Notes under the pieces: generated by a model
What the model was told of the DNA's origin: nothing
Database searches by the model: none
The model's input: only the letters and a program-made list of their open reading frames with translations
Shown: in pieces, positions 33,667 through 49,634 of the stretch
How positions within the stretch are numbered: position 1 is the first letter of the stretch
How the letters are laid out: every line of letters starts with the position of its first letter
DNA from: Scybalenecus merdavium
GTDB taxonomy: Bacteria > Bacillota > Clostridia > Oscillospirales > Acutalibacteraceae
Direction: 5' to 3'
DNA length: 64,000 nucleotides
Assembly (NCBI GenBank): GCA_018714405.1
Contig: DVNM01000012.1
Coordinates: 31,055 to 95,054 of the forward strand
Translations under genes and position numbers: made by a program

Positions 33667-33731
33667 GCGGCCATCTCTCCGGCATAATAAAATTTTAAAT
33701 AATTTTAATTTATAAAATTTTAAGCAGAATC

Positions 33732-33760
33732 ATTATAGCAAAAGGCGCATGCAAATACAA
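33732..33760 (-). promoter_or_regulatory. Promoter of the S66 remnant / binding protein / VanZ unit
   Basis: On the minus strand: TTGTAT (33760-33755), 17-base spacer, TATAAT (33737-33732). It is divergent from the rpoB promoter about 190 bases away. Confidence 0.72.
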
Positions 33761-33953
33761 GCGTGCCGAGACCGGATTTTGCGGAAATCTTTATGAAAAA
33801 ATTATGGCCGAAAACAGCGCACCTGCCGGGCGCCCGGCTGTAAAACACAGACGGCTGGCGAATGGTATAATCACTTTCAAGAAACGCACGGGTACGTTTG
33901 CACTTTATTTTCCCGCTTCTGCAAAGCTTTGTAAAAAATTATCAAAAAAGTTC

Positions 33954-33982
33954 TTGACAAGTCGTTTGCGTTCGTTTATTAT
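33954..33982 (+). promoter_or_regulatory. Promoter of rpoB-rpoC
   Basis: TTGACA (33954-33959), 17-base spacer, TATTAT (33977-33982). The transcript would carry a leader of about 150 bases. That leader has a GTGTACG/CGTACAC stem and a CCGCAAA/TTTGCGG stem, the latter followed by a T-rich stretch that could act as an attenuator. The remainder of 33667-33950 shows only the divergent promoter. Confidence 0.85.
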
Positions 33983-34137
33983 ATATACCCAAATTAAAAT
34001 GGCATTGTGTACGCAAAAGGCAATTTTCAGCATTTTTTCGTACACAAAAAATTCACACAGCGTGCGCCGCAAACGGCGTGGTTTTGCGGATTTTTGCCTT
34101 TTTTGGAGTTTGGATCAAGACAAGGAGTGAAATCTTT

Positions 34138-37836
<3,699 letters not shown>

Positions 37837-37892
37837 CTGCTGAACGAAACAAATAAACGATTGTGAAATTGTATAGATAAGGAGATGCTTCC

Positions 37893-41528
<3,636 letters not shown>

Positions 41529-41539
41529 TATAATGCTTA

Positions 41540-41719
41540 ATTGTGTGAGTGGGATTTGTCTATTTTAACCAAAATTCACACTGAAAATTTGTGAAAAAGC
41601 ACAAAATCTTGGGGCGAAGTATGGCTTTGCCCCAAGATGTGTGCATATCCGACGGCTAAAAAAGTTTTAACCGCCGGCTGTGCACATATCGCACATATAT
41701 TTTTATTGGAGGTGAAAGA
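41540..41719 (+). other. Structured leader of rpsL
   Basis: The leader holds a 10-bp stem ATCTTGGGGC/GCCCCAAGAT (41606-41637) and a smaller GGCTAAAA/TTTTAACC hairpin. Neither is followed by a T-run, so these are not simple terminators. It may be a ribosomal-protein autoregulatory site. The L7Ae-like gene often found between rpoC and rpsL in Firmicutes is absent. Confidence 0.45.
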
Positions 41720-42142
41720 ATGCCAACCTTTAACCAGCTTGTCAGAACTGGCCGTAAATCCCTTGTGAAAAAGGACAAGGCTCCGGCACTGCTGCACGGA
41801 CTGAACACCAAGAAAAACGTTGTAACGAACAATGCGTCTCCGTTTAAAAGAGGTGTTTGCACCGCTGTGAAAACCGCTACGCCGAAAAAACCGAACTCCG
41901 CGCTTAGAAAGATCGCCAGAGTCCGTCTGACGAACGGTATCGAAGTGACCGCTTACATCCCCGGCGTCGGCCACAACCTGCAGGAGCACTCTGTGGTCAT
42001 GGTCAGAGGCGGCCGTGTCAAGGATCTGCCTGGTGTACGTTACCACATCATCCGCGGCACACTGGATACGCAGGGCGTGAACGGCAGAATGCAGTCCCGT
42101 TCCAAGTACGGCGCAAAGCGTCCGAAGGCTTCTAAAAAGTAA
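41720..42142 (+). CDS. rpsL: Ribosomal protein S12
   Basis: The 140-residue small-subunit protein at the decoding centre is the standard length for Firmicutes. PTFNQLVRTGRKS starts the protein. The decoding loops TPKKPNSALRK and GRVKDLPGVRYH carry the lysines whose change gives streptomycin resistance; both are the sensitive type. GGAGGTGAAAG precedes the ATG. It is the first gene of the str operon, separated from rpsG by 146 bases. Confidence 0.99.
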   Translation: MPTFNQLVRTGRKSLVKKDKAPALLHGLNTKKNVVTNNASPFKRGVCTAVKTATPKKPNSALRKIARVRLTNGIEVTAYIPGVGHNLQEHSVVMVRGGRVKDLPGVRYHIIRGTLDTQGVNGRMQSRSKYGAKRPKASKK

Positions 42143-42288
42143 GCTTTCAACCACTCTAAAGAGCAAATCTTCTTGTTTGGAATTCCAACAATGAGTTTAT
42201 ATAGACAGCAGTCTTCTCTCTTGTTGGCGCCACGGGAAATTTTGTCACGAGTACCTATGATATCATCATTATGAAGGAGGGAAGCGAA
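42143..42288 (+). other. rpsL-rpsG spacer
   Basis: The spacer holds a 12-base palindrome TTGGAATTCCAA (42177-42188). It also fits a weak promoter (TTGGAA, 17-base spacer, TATAGA at 42200-42205). The ATG at 42271 lies inside the rpsG ribosome-binding site and is not the start. Confidence 0.35.
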
Positions 42289-42759
42289 GTGCCAAGAAGA
42301 GGCAAGATCGCGAAACGTGACGTGCTGCCGGATCCGCTTTACAACTCAAAGCTTGTGACCCGACTGATCAACAACGTCATGTATGATGGAAAAAAGGGTG
42401 TCGCGCAGAAGATCGTTTACGATGCGTTTGACATCATTCAGCAGAAAACGGGCAGAGACCCGCTCGAGGCATTTGAAGAGGCAATGGAAAACGTTATGCC
42501 TCAGCTGGAGGTAAAGGCTCGCCGCGTCGGCGGTGCTACCTACCAGGTGCCGATCGAGGTGCGCCCGGACAGACGTCGTACGCTCGGTCTCAGATGGATC
42601 GTGCTGTACAGCCGTCAGCGTTCCGAAAGAACGATGAAGGAAAGGCTTGCGTCCGAGATCATGGACGCCGTCAACAAGACCGGCGGCGCCGTGAAGAAGT
42701 GCGACGATACGCATAAGATGGCCGAGGCCAACAAGGCGTTTGCGCATTTCAGATATTGA
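42289..42759 (+). CDS. rpsG: Ribosomal protein S7
   Basis: The 156-residue protein binds the 3' major domain of 16S rRNA and is exactly the usual bacterial length when started at GTG 42289 (MPRRGKIAKRDVLPDPLYNS). GAAGGAGGG lies seven bases upstream; the in-frame ATG at 42271 would place the ribosome site inside the gene. Conserved blocks VKARRVGGATYQVP, ERTMKERLASEI and NKAFAHFRY are present. fusA follows after 27 bases. Confidence 0.98.
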   Translation: MPRRGKIAKRDVLPDPLYNSKLVTRLINNVMYDGKKGVAQKIVYDAFDIIQQKTGRDPLEAFEEAMENVMPQLEVKARRVGGATYQVPIEVRPDRRRTLGLRWIVLYSRQRSERTMKERLASEIMDAVNKTGGAVKKCDDTHKMAEANKAFAHFRY

Positions 42760-42786
42760 TCTTTGTTTGATTATTAGGAGGATATT

Positions 42787-44889
42787 ATGCCAAGAAAAGT
42801 ATCTCTTGAAATGACAAGAAATATTGGTATTATGGCGCATATCGACGCAGGCAAAACAACGACGACCGAGCGTATACTCTTCTACACGGGTGTTAACCAC
42901 AAAATCGGTGAGACCCACGAAGGTACCGCTACGATGGACTGGATGGCGCAGGAGCAGGAGAGAGGTATCACAATCACCTCCGCTGCGACCACATGCTTCT
43001 GGAAGGACCATCGCATCAACATCATCGACACGCCCGGTCACGTCGATTTTACTGTAGAAGTGCAACGCTCCCTGCGCGTGCTGGACGGTTCTGTGACCGT
43101 GCTGTGCGCCAAGGGCGGCGTGGAGCCGCAGTCTGAAACCGTTTGGCGTCAGGCTGACGAATACCATGTACCCAGAATGATCTATGTCAATAAGATGGAC
43201 ATCATGGGCGCAGATTTCTTCAACGTGCTGGACATGGTCAAGGACCGCTTTAAGTGCAACGCCCTGCCGATCCAGCTGCCGATCGGCAAGGAGGATTCCT
43301 TCCGCGGCATCGTTGACCTTGTGAACATGGACGCCGAAATTTATTACGACGACCTGGGCAAGGACGTGCGCCGTGAACCCATTCCGGAAGACATGATGGA
43401 GCTTGCCCAGCAGTACCGCACCGAACTGATCGAGCACGTTGCCGAGCAGGACGAGGCGCTGATGGAAAAGTACTTTGAAGAGGGCGAAGAAGCCATCACC
43501 GTTGACGAGATCAAAAAAGTCATCCGTAAGTCTACGATCGCCGGCACCATGGTGCCGATTACCTGCGGCACATCTTACCGCAACAAGGGCGTTCAGCCGC
43601 TGCTCGACGCCATCGTAGACTATATGCCGTCGCCGGTCGACGTGCCGTCCATCAAGGGCGTCAACCCCGAGACCGACGAGGAGGAAGAGCGTCACTCTTC
43701 CGATACAGAGCCGTTTGCAGCCCTGGCGTTCAAGATCGCGACCGACCCGTTCGTCGGTAAGATCTGCTACTTCCGCGTTTACAGCGGCATGGTGCACGCC
43801 GGCACAACGGTTTACAACTCCGTTAAGGACAACAAGGAACGCATCGGCCGTATCCTGCAGATGCACGCCAACCACCGTGAAGACATCGAGACCTGCTACG
43901 CCGGCGACATCGCCGCCGCAGTCGGCCTGAAGAACACGACGACCGGCGACACGCTCTGCGACGAAAAGGCGCCGATCGTTCTGGAATCCATGAACTTCCC
44001 GGATCCGGTTATCCGCGTGGCGATCGAGCCCAAGACGAAGGCCGGCCAGGAGAAGATGGGTATTGCCCTTGCCAAGCTTGCTGAAGAAGACCCGACCTTC
44101 AAGGCTTATACAGATGAGGAAACGGGCCAGACGATCATCGCCGGTATGGGCGAGCTGCATCTGGAGATCATCGTGGACCGTCTGCTGCGTGAATTCAAGG
44201 TAGAGGCCAACGTCGGCGCACCGCAGGTTGCTTATAAAGAGACGATCCGTCAGGAATCGCAGACCGACATGAAGTATTCGCGTCAGTCCGGTGGTAAAGG
44301 TCAGTACGGTCACGTTAAGATCCGCATTGAACCGAATATCGATCCCGAAACGGGTGTCGGCGCCGGCTACGAGTTCGTCAACGAAATCGTCGGCGGCGCG
44401 ATCCCGAAGGAATATATCCCGGCAGTCGACGCCGGTATCCAGGGCGCTATGAAGAGCGGCATCCTGGCCGGTTACCCGGTCGTGGACGTTAAGGTCACGC
44501 TGTACGATGGTTCTTACCACGAGGTCGACTCCTCTGAAATGGCGTTCAAGATCGCCGGTTCTATGGCGTTCAAGGATGCTGCCAAGCGCGCCAACCCGAT
44601 CATCCTGGAACCGATGATGAAAGTGGTCGTTATCGTGCCCGAGGAATATATGGGCGACGTTATCGGCGATTTGAACTCCCGCCGCGGCATGATCAAGAGC
44701 TTTGAGGACCGCAGCGGTGCCAAGCAGATCAACGCGCGTGTGCCGCTTTCTGAAATGTTCGGTTACGCGACCGACCTGCGCTCCAAGACGCAGGGCCGCG
44801 GCCAGTACACCATGGAACCGGACGGTTACGAGCCGGTGCCGAAGAACATTTCCGAGTCGATCATCAGCGACCGCGCCAAAAAAGATTAA
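42787..44889 (+). CDS. fusA: Elongation factor G
   Basis: The 700-residue translocase GTPase shows G1 AHIDAGKTTTTERIL, the switch region ERGITITSAATT, G3 DTPGHVDF and G4 NKMD. Domains II-V follow with GMGELHLEIIVDRL and the C-terminal RRGMIKSFEDR. TTAGGAGGA precedes the ATG. It is the only EF-G in the window and lies in the standard str operon position, so it is the housekeeping copy. Confidence 0.99.
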   Translation: MPRKVSLEMTRNIGIMAHIDAGKTTTTERILFYTGVNHKIGETHEGTATMDWMAQEQERGITITSAATTCFWKDHRINIIDTPGHVDFTVEVQRSLRVLDGSVTVLCAKGGVEPQSETVWRQADEYHVPRMIYVNKMDIMGADFFNVLDMVKDRFKCNALPIQLPIGKEDSFRGIVDLVNMDAEIYYDDLGKDVRREPIPEDMMELAQQYRTELIEHVAEQDEALMEKYFEEGEEAITVDEIKKVIRKSTIAGTMVPITCGTSYRNKGVQPLLDAIVDYMPSPVDVPSIKGVNPETDEEEERHSSDTEPFAALAFKIATDPFVGKICYFRVYSGMVHAGTTVYNSVKDNKERIGRILQMHANHREDIETCYAGDIAAAVGLKNTTTGDTLCDEKAPIVLESMNFPDPVIRVAIEPKTKAGQEKMGIALAKLAEEDPTFKAYTDEETGQTIIAGMGELHLEIIVDRLLREFKVEANVGAPQVAYKETIRQESQTDMKYSRQSGGKGQYGHVKIRIEPNIDPETGVGAGYEFVNEIVGGAIPKEYIPAVDAGIQGAMKSGILAGYPVVDVKVTLYDGSYHEVDSSEMAFKIAGSMAFKDAAKRANPIILEPMMKVVVIVPEEYMGDVIGDLNSRRGMIKSFEDRSGAKQINARVPLSEMFGYATDLRSKTQGRGQYTMEPDGYEPVPKNISESIISDRAKKD

Positions 44890-44903
44890 TTTTTAAAAAA
44901 CCC

Positions 44904-44932
44904 TTGAAATTGCATACTTTTTTTGATAAAAT
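44904..44932 (+). promoter_or_regulatory. Promoter of tuf
   Basis: TTGAAA (44904-44909), 17-base spacer, TAAAAT (44927-44932) in the 88-base space between fusA and tuf. It allows extra EF-Tu synthesis beyond read-through from fusA. Confidence 0.7.
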
Positions 44933-44977
44933 AGCGTTGCAAATTTAAACTTTAATTTTATTAGGAGGAAATTCCAA

Positions 44978-46174
44978 ATGGCAAAAGCACATTTTGAAAG
45001 AAACAAGCCGCATGTCAACATTGGTACCATCGGTCACGTTGACCACGGCAAAACTACGCTGACTGCTGCGATCACCAAGTACCTTTCTCTGAAAGGCCTT
45101 GCCAGCTTCGAAGACTATGCCGACATCGACAAAGCTCCCGAAGAAAAAGAGCGCGGCATCACAATCAACACTGCTCACGTCGAGTACGAGACCGACAAGC
45201 GTCACTATGCCCACGTTGACTGCCCCGGCCATGCTGACTACATCAAAAACATGATCACCGGTGCTGCGCAGATGGACGGCGCTATCCTGGTTATCGCTGC
45301 AACAGACGGCCCGATGGCGCAGACTAGAGAGCACCTTCTGCTTGCCCGTCAGGTTGGCGTGCCCTACATCATCGTTTTCATGAACAAGGTTGACCAGGTC
45401 GACGACGAAGAACTGCTTGAGCTTGTTGAGATGGAGATCCGTGAAACGCTCGACGAGTATGAATTCCCGGGCGATGACACCCCGATCATCAAAGGCTCCG
45501 CTCTGAAAGCTCTGGAAGCCAACGATGTGAACGATCCGGCTTTCAAGTGCATCCAGGAACTCATGGACGCTGTCGATGAATATATCCCGACTCCGGACCG
45601 CAAGGCCGACCTGCCCTTCCTTATGCCTGTTGAAGACGTGTTCACGATCACCGGTCGTGGTACCGTTGCTACCGGCCGTGTGGAAAGAGGCCAGCTGAGA
45701 ACCGGCGAGGAAGTGGAAATCGTTGGTCTGAAAGACGAAAAGAAGAAGACCGTCTGCACCGGTATCGAAATGTTCAGAAAGATCCTGGACTATGCTGAGG
45801 CCGGCGACAACATCGGTTGCCTGCTTCGTGGTATCCAGAGAAACGAGATCGAAAGAGGTCAGGTTCTTGCAAAACCCGGCACGATCCATCCGCACACCAA
45901 GTTCCAGGGTCAGGTTTACGTTCTGACCAAGGACGAAGGCGGCCGTCATACCCCGTTCTTCAACAACTATCGCCCGCAGTTCTATTTCAGAACGACCGAT
46001 GTTACCGGCGTTATCACGCTGCCCGAAGGCACCGAGATGTGCATGCCCGGCGACAACGTTGTTATGGATGTTGAACTGATCACCCCGATCGCGATCGAAG
46101 AAGGTCTTCGTTTCGCTATCCGCGAAGGCGGCAGAACCGTTGGTTCCGGCGTTGTTACGAAGATTAACGAATAA
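44978..46174 (+). CDS. tuf: Elongation factor Tu
   Basis: The 398-residue GTPase delivers aminoacyl-tRNA to the ribosome. G1 is GHVDHGKTTLTAAIT, G3 DCPGHADYIKNM and G4 NKVDQVDD; the C-terminus is RFAIREGGRTVGSGVV. AGGAGGAAATT precedes the ATG. Codon use is the most biased in the window. A strong terminator follows, closing the str operon. Confidence 0.99.
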   Translation: MAKAHFERNKPHVNIGTIGHVDHGKTTLTAAITKYLSLKGLASFEDYADIDKAPEEKERGITINTAHVEYETDKRHYAHVDCPGHADYIKNMITGAAQMDGAILVIAATDGPMAQTREHLLLARQVGVPYIIVFMNKVDQVDDEELLELVEMEIRETLDEYEFPGDDTPIIKGSALKALEANDVNDPAFKCIQELMDAVDEYIPTPDRKADLPFLMPVEDVFTITGRGTVATGRVERGQLRTGEEVEIVGLKDEKKKTVCTGIEMFRKILDYAEAGDNIGCLLRGIQRNEIERGQVLAKPGTIHPHTKFQGQVYVLTKDEGGRHTPFFNNYRPQFYFRTTDVTGVITLPEGTEMCMPGDNVVMDVELITPIAIEEGLRFAIREGGRTVGSGVVTKINE

Positions 46175-46185
46175 TTGATTTTTAG

Positions 46186-46217
46186 AAAAGACAGGCAGTT
46201 TTGCTGCCTGTCTTTTT
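46186..46217 (+). terminator. Terminator of the str operon
   Basis: AAAAGACAGGCAG pairs with CTGCCTGTCTTTT around a five-base loop, with six T at the end. Confidence 0.93.
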
Positions 46218-46268
46218 TGTTGCGTGCGGCGTGCATGCCGCTTTCGGCATTTTGAAAGGATGTTTTTT

Positions 46269-46934
46269 GTGGTTTTTACGGTAGAGGGAAAACGGGTAGA
46301 GGTCTTTCCGGCCGCTGTGCCCGGCTGCCCCGTTTTGTATCTGCACACAGTGGAGGACGACGGCGGCGCCGTTTATGAGGCGGTGCAGGCGCGTACCGGT
46401 AGGGATTTTTCGCTGGTTGCCGTCAGCCGTTTGGACTGGAATGCGGACCTTTCCCCGTGGGCGGCGCCGGCTGTTTTTGCAAAGGGTGCGCCGTTTGCCG
46501 GCGGCGCCGGTGCTTATTTGTCGCTTTTGCTTGAAAAGATCGTGCCGCAGGCTGAGTCACTGCTGCCGCCTGTGTCGTGGCGCGGCATTGCCGGCTATTC
46601 TTTGGCGGGGCTCTTTTCCGTGTATGCGCTTTATCATACCGATTTTTTTGAAAGTGCGGCTTCTGTATCTGGCTCGCTTTGGTTTCCCGGTATTCAGGAC
46701 TATATCTTTTCGCACGAATTTTTGCAAAAACCGCGTCGGCTTTACTTTTCACTTGGCAATAAAGAGTGCAGAACGCACAATCCCTATATGCAGTGCGTAC
46801 AGGAAAACACACAGGCTATTGAAGCGTTTTGCCGCAGCCAGGGCATAGATACCGTCTTTCGGCTGAATCCCGGCAATCATTTCCAAAACGCCGTTTCGCG
46901 TTGCGCTGACGGTATTTGCTGGCTTTTGAAATGA
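46269..46934 (+). CDS. Esterase-like alpha/beta hydrolase
   Basis: The cytoplasmic protein is about 221 residues long. It has the nucleophile elbow GYSLAGLFSVYA, family-typical VSGSLWFPG, and a C-terminal NPGNHFQN with the presumed catalytic histidine. These are shared with IroE/Fes-like esterases. The usual SLGDKEEKT-type motif reads SLGNKECRTHNP, so the acidic residue is Asn here. GTG 46269 is chosen because AAAGGA lies nine bases upstream; an ATG at 46260 is too close to that site. It lies alone between the str operon and the gtrA unit. The substrate is unknown. Confidence 0.72.
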   Translation: MVFTVEGKRVEVFPAAVPGCPVLYLHTVEDDGGAVYEAVQARTGRDFSLVAVSRLDWNADLSPWAAPAVFAKGAPFAGGAGAYLSLLLEKIVPQAESLLPPVSWRGIAGYSLAGLFSVYALYHTDFFESAASVSGSLWFPGIQDYIFSHEFLQKPRRLYFSLGNKECRTHNPYMQCVQENTQAIEAFCRSQGIDTVFRLNPGNHFQNAVSRCADGICWLLK

Positions 46935-46939
46935 CCCGG

Positions 46940-46953
46940 ACATACCGGTATGT
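46940..46953. repeat. Perfect 14-base palindrome
   Basis: ACATACCGGTATGT lies just after the esterase stop. It looks like an operator half-site pair, but no promoter is clearly next to it. Confidence 0.4.
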
Positions 46954-47053
46954 GCCGTTCAATGTGACTGGGGGAAAATACTTGAAGGACCTATTTAAAC
47001 ATCCGCGCCAAAATGCAGCCGGATTTTGGCTGTTTATAATTGTATCGGCACAT

Positions 47054-47128
47054 ATTTGAAAAAATGCCCTCTTGGCGCGAAAGCCGTCCCGTTGTCTAAT
47101 CGACGGCGCGTTGATTATTTTTTCAAAT
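47054..47128. repeat. Nested inverted repeats in the gtrA upstream gap
   Basis: ATTTGAAAAAAT (47054-47065) and ATTTTTTCAAAT (47117-47128) form a perfect 12-bp inverted repeat around an inner GCCGTC/GACGGC stem. A further GAAAAAATGCC copy follows at about 47138. It could be a bidirectional terminator, a small RNA or a degenerate insertion. The rest of 46935-47266 contains only a weak promoter (TTGCTT 47216, TATGAT 47238) for gtrA. Confidence 0.5.
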
Positions 47129-47266
47129 CTGTTTCATGAAAAAATGCCTTTGTAAAATCTGTGTAATGTTTTTTCATATTCACGCAAATTGTTCGTAAGT
47201 TGTTTGAATATTGCCTTGCTTTTTTTCCCCTTCGTGCTATGATATAACGCGAACGGAGAGAGTGGT

Positions 47267-47842
47267 ATGAAAGAAAAGTTCATGGCTTTTATTGATAAGC
47301 ACAAAGAGATCTGGAAGTTTATAAAATTTACATTTACGGGAGCAAGCACATCCATACTCGAAATGGCCGTTTACGCCGTTTGCCTGTACTGGATCTTTGC
47401 TCCCCTTAATAATGTCGCTGTGGCCGACAGCCCGGTGCTGGAATTCCTTGGCATCCGCTATGTCGGTTACATGTATTCCTACTTTATCTCGGCCGTGATC
47501 GGTTATGCCGCGGCGTTCGTCATGAACCGCAAGCTGACCTTCCAGGCCGATGCAAATCCTGTTCTTTCCACGATTTTGTATATCATCATGGTCGTTTGCA
47601 CGATTGCTTTCAACACCTGGTTCGGTTCTTTCCTGGGCACACAGATGAAAGAGGCAGGACTCGACAACGTGTTCTTTGAAATGCTGCAAAAGCTGGTCGT
47701 TATGACGGTGCCTACCATCTGGACCTATCCGCTGCAGCGCTTTGTGATCCACAGAAAGAAAAAAACAACCGACGCGCCGTCTGTGCAGGGCGGTGCGGCG
47801 GATCACAATATAAACATTAAGAGCATGAGGGAAGAGGCTTAA
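47267..47842 (+). CDS. GtrA family membrane protein
   Basis: The 191-residue protein has four membrane segments and the GtrA pattern: KFIKFTFTGASTSILEMAVY at the start, YSYFISAVIGYAAAFVMNRKLTF in the middle, and LQRFVIHRKK at the end. GtrA-like proteins are thought to flip or present lipid-linked sugars for glycan assembly. CGGAGAG precedes the ATG. The next gene starts three bases after the stop, so it heads the gtrA-HAD-MBL-SMR unit. No glycosyltransferase is adjacent. Confidence 0.9.
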   Translation: MKEKFMAFIDKHKEIWKFIKFTFTGASTSILEMAVYAVCLYWIFAPLNNVAVADSPVLEFLGIRYVGYMYSYFISAVIGYAAAFVMNRKLTFQADANPVLSTILYIIMVVCTIAFNTWFGSFLGTQMKEAGLDNVFFEMLQKLVVMTVPTIWTYPLQRFVIHRKKKTTDAPSVQGGAADHNINIKSMREEA

Positions 47843-47845
47843 AGT

Positions 47846-48691
47846 ATGGCAATTCGTTTGGTAGCACTGGATGTAGACGGCACGCTGTTGCACAGCGACG
47901 GTCAACTGCCGGAAAACAACATTTACGCCGTTCGCGAGGCGGCTGCGCAGGGCGTGTACATGGCCATCAATTCCGGCCGCACGTTTACGGAACTGCCGCA
48001 GCAGGTGCGTGACGACAGCAGCTACGCTTATTATATTTATTCAAACGGCGCGGCGATCGCCGATGCACAGGGCAATTTGCTCTACACACAGTATATTCGG
48101 CAAAAAGCTGCAGAAAATGTCTTTTCTCTTCTGTTTCATTGTGATACAATAATAGAGGTATATGCCCACGGCGTACCGCACACGCAAAAGGATCAGCTGG
48201 CACCTGCTGCACTCGATGCTTACAGCGTGCAAAACAGCTACCGCCCGGTCGTGCTGGAAACACGCCGCAGTGTGGAACAGATCGACCGTTTCTTTGCCCA
48301 AAATGCCGGCGAAGTCGAAATGTTCAATGTTTTCTTTAAACATCCCGCGCAGCGTCTGCTGTGCTTTGAGGTGTTTTCCGGCATGCCCGGCATTAAGGTC
48401 ACCACCTCCATGCCGAACAATTTGGAGATTTTTTCTGACCGTGCCGACAAGGGCAGCGCGCTGCGCTTTTTGGCAAATTACCTTGGTCTGGACCGCAGCG
48501 AACTGATGGCGGTCGGCGACAGCCGCAATGACTTGCCGATGGTTCGTTTTGCCGGCACAGGCGTGGCCGTTGGCAATGCCTGTGATGCGCTGAAGACGGC
48601 TGCCGATTTGGTTTTGCCGGTCACGAACGATGCGGATGCCGTTGCCTCTGTTATAGAAACTTCTGTGCTTACTAGCCGCGTATTTGCGTAA
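47846..48691 (+). CDS. HAD superfamily hydrolase, Cof-like (subclass IIB)
   Basis: The 281-residue phosphatase has motif I DVDGTLL (Asp9, Asp11), motif II INSGRTF, and motif IV GDSRNDLPM. The alpha/beta cap domain of class IIB lies between. Cof-type enzymes dephosphorylate sugar phosphates, flavin precursors or similar small molecules; specificity cannot be read from sequence. It is co-transcribed with gtrA (three-base gap). Confidence 0.92.
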   Translation: MAIRLVALDVDGTLLHSDGQLPENNIYAVREAAAQGVYMAINSGRTFTELPQQVRDDSSYAYYIYSNGAAIADAQGNLLYTQYIRQKAAENVFSLLFHCDTIIEVYAHGVPHTQKDQLAPAALDAYSVQNSYRPVVLETRRSVEQIDRFFAQNAGEVEMFNVFFKHPAQRLLCFEVFSGMPGIKVTTSMPNNLEIFSDRADKGSALRFLANYLGLDRSELMAVGDSRNDLPMVRFAGTGVAVGNACDALKTAADLVLPVTNDADAVASVIETSVLTSRVFA

Positions 48692-48705
48692 GATAGAGGT
48701 CTGCT

Positions 48706-49584
48706 ATGTCTGTTACGGAAATGAAAGATAGGATCCATTTTTTAAACACCGGCCATTCCGATTGCATCATTTTGGAAAGCGCCGGTCATTTTGCCATGGT
48801 CGATGCAGCGGAGGATACCGACTTTCCGCCCGAAAAGCCGTCCCTGAACCTGCCCGGGTATGAGGATGTGGTCGTGGACTACCTGCTTACCCACTGCAAA
48901 GGGGCAGACGGGCGCGTGCACCTGGATTTTGTGCTTGGCACGCATGCGCATTCCGACCATATCGGCGGGTTCGATACGGTGATCGACCACCCCGAAATCG
49001 ATGTGGCGCGCGCGTATCTGAAGCGCTACGACCCGAAAACGATCTTTTTCGGCGAGGTCCGTTACTGGGACAATACAGAGGTTTACACCCAAATGCTCGA
49101 CGCCTGCCGCCGCAGCGGGGTAGAGGTCGTGCAGCAGATGGATGACACGCCGTTCATGCTGGGCAATTTCCAAATCACCCTTTTGAATACGGCCTACAAA
49201 AAACGCCGCTTCAAATACGGTGAGAACATCAACAGCGTCGTTATGCTGGTGGAAAAGGCCGGCGCAAAGGTGCTTTTGGCCGGCGATCTGAATTATAAAG
49301 ACGGCGACGAACGCCCGGTCGCTGACCGTGTGGGGCATGTCGATCTGCTGAAAGTCGGCCACCACGGGTATGTGGGCTCCACTTCTTTCTACTTTGCCAA
49401 AAAGCTGGCGCCGCGCTGGGCGGTCATTACGAATACCTATAAGGCAGTTTACCCGGATGTGCGCCTGAAACTGAAAAAGGTTGCCAAGTCCGAAGTGCTG
49501 TGCACGGCCGATCTGAACGGCGTGCTGGCCACTGTCGGCCCGAACGGTCAGATCGGGTTTACGACCGATATTATGCAGCGGTGA
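48706..49584 (+). CDS. MBL-fold metal-dependent hydrolase (ComEC C-terminal-like)
   Basis: The 292-residue protein has the metallo-beta-lactamase signature THAHSDHIGG (His80, His82, Asp84, His85). Further metal-ligand regions are KVLLAGDLNY and LKVGHHGYVGS. The order and FLNTGHSDCIIL start resemble the free-standing ComEC/Rec2-type hydrolases. There is no signal peptide. It starts 14 bases after the HAD gene. Possible nuclease or phosphodiesterase activity is inferred only from family. Confidence 0.88.
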   Translation: MSVTEMKDRIHFLNTGHSDCIILESAGHFAMVDAAEDTDFPPEKPSLNLPGYEDVVVDYLLTHCKGADGRVHLDFVLGTHAHSDHIGGFDTVIDHPEIDVARAYLKRYDPKTIFFGEVRYWDNTEVYTQMLDACRRSGVEVVQQMDDTPFMLGNFQITLLNTAYKKRRFKYGENINSVVMLVEKAGAKVLLAGDLNYKDGDERPVADRVGHVDLLKVGHHGYVGSTSFYFAKKLAPRWAVITNTYKAVYPDVRLKLKKVAKSEVLCTADLNGVLATVGPNGQIGFTTDIMQR

Positions 49585-49634
49585 AGCGTATGCGCGAACG
49601 AATCCATGAAAAGAGCGGGGGCGTGAAAAACAAA

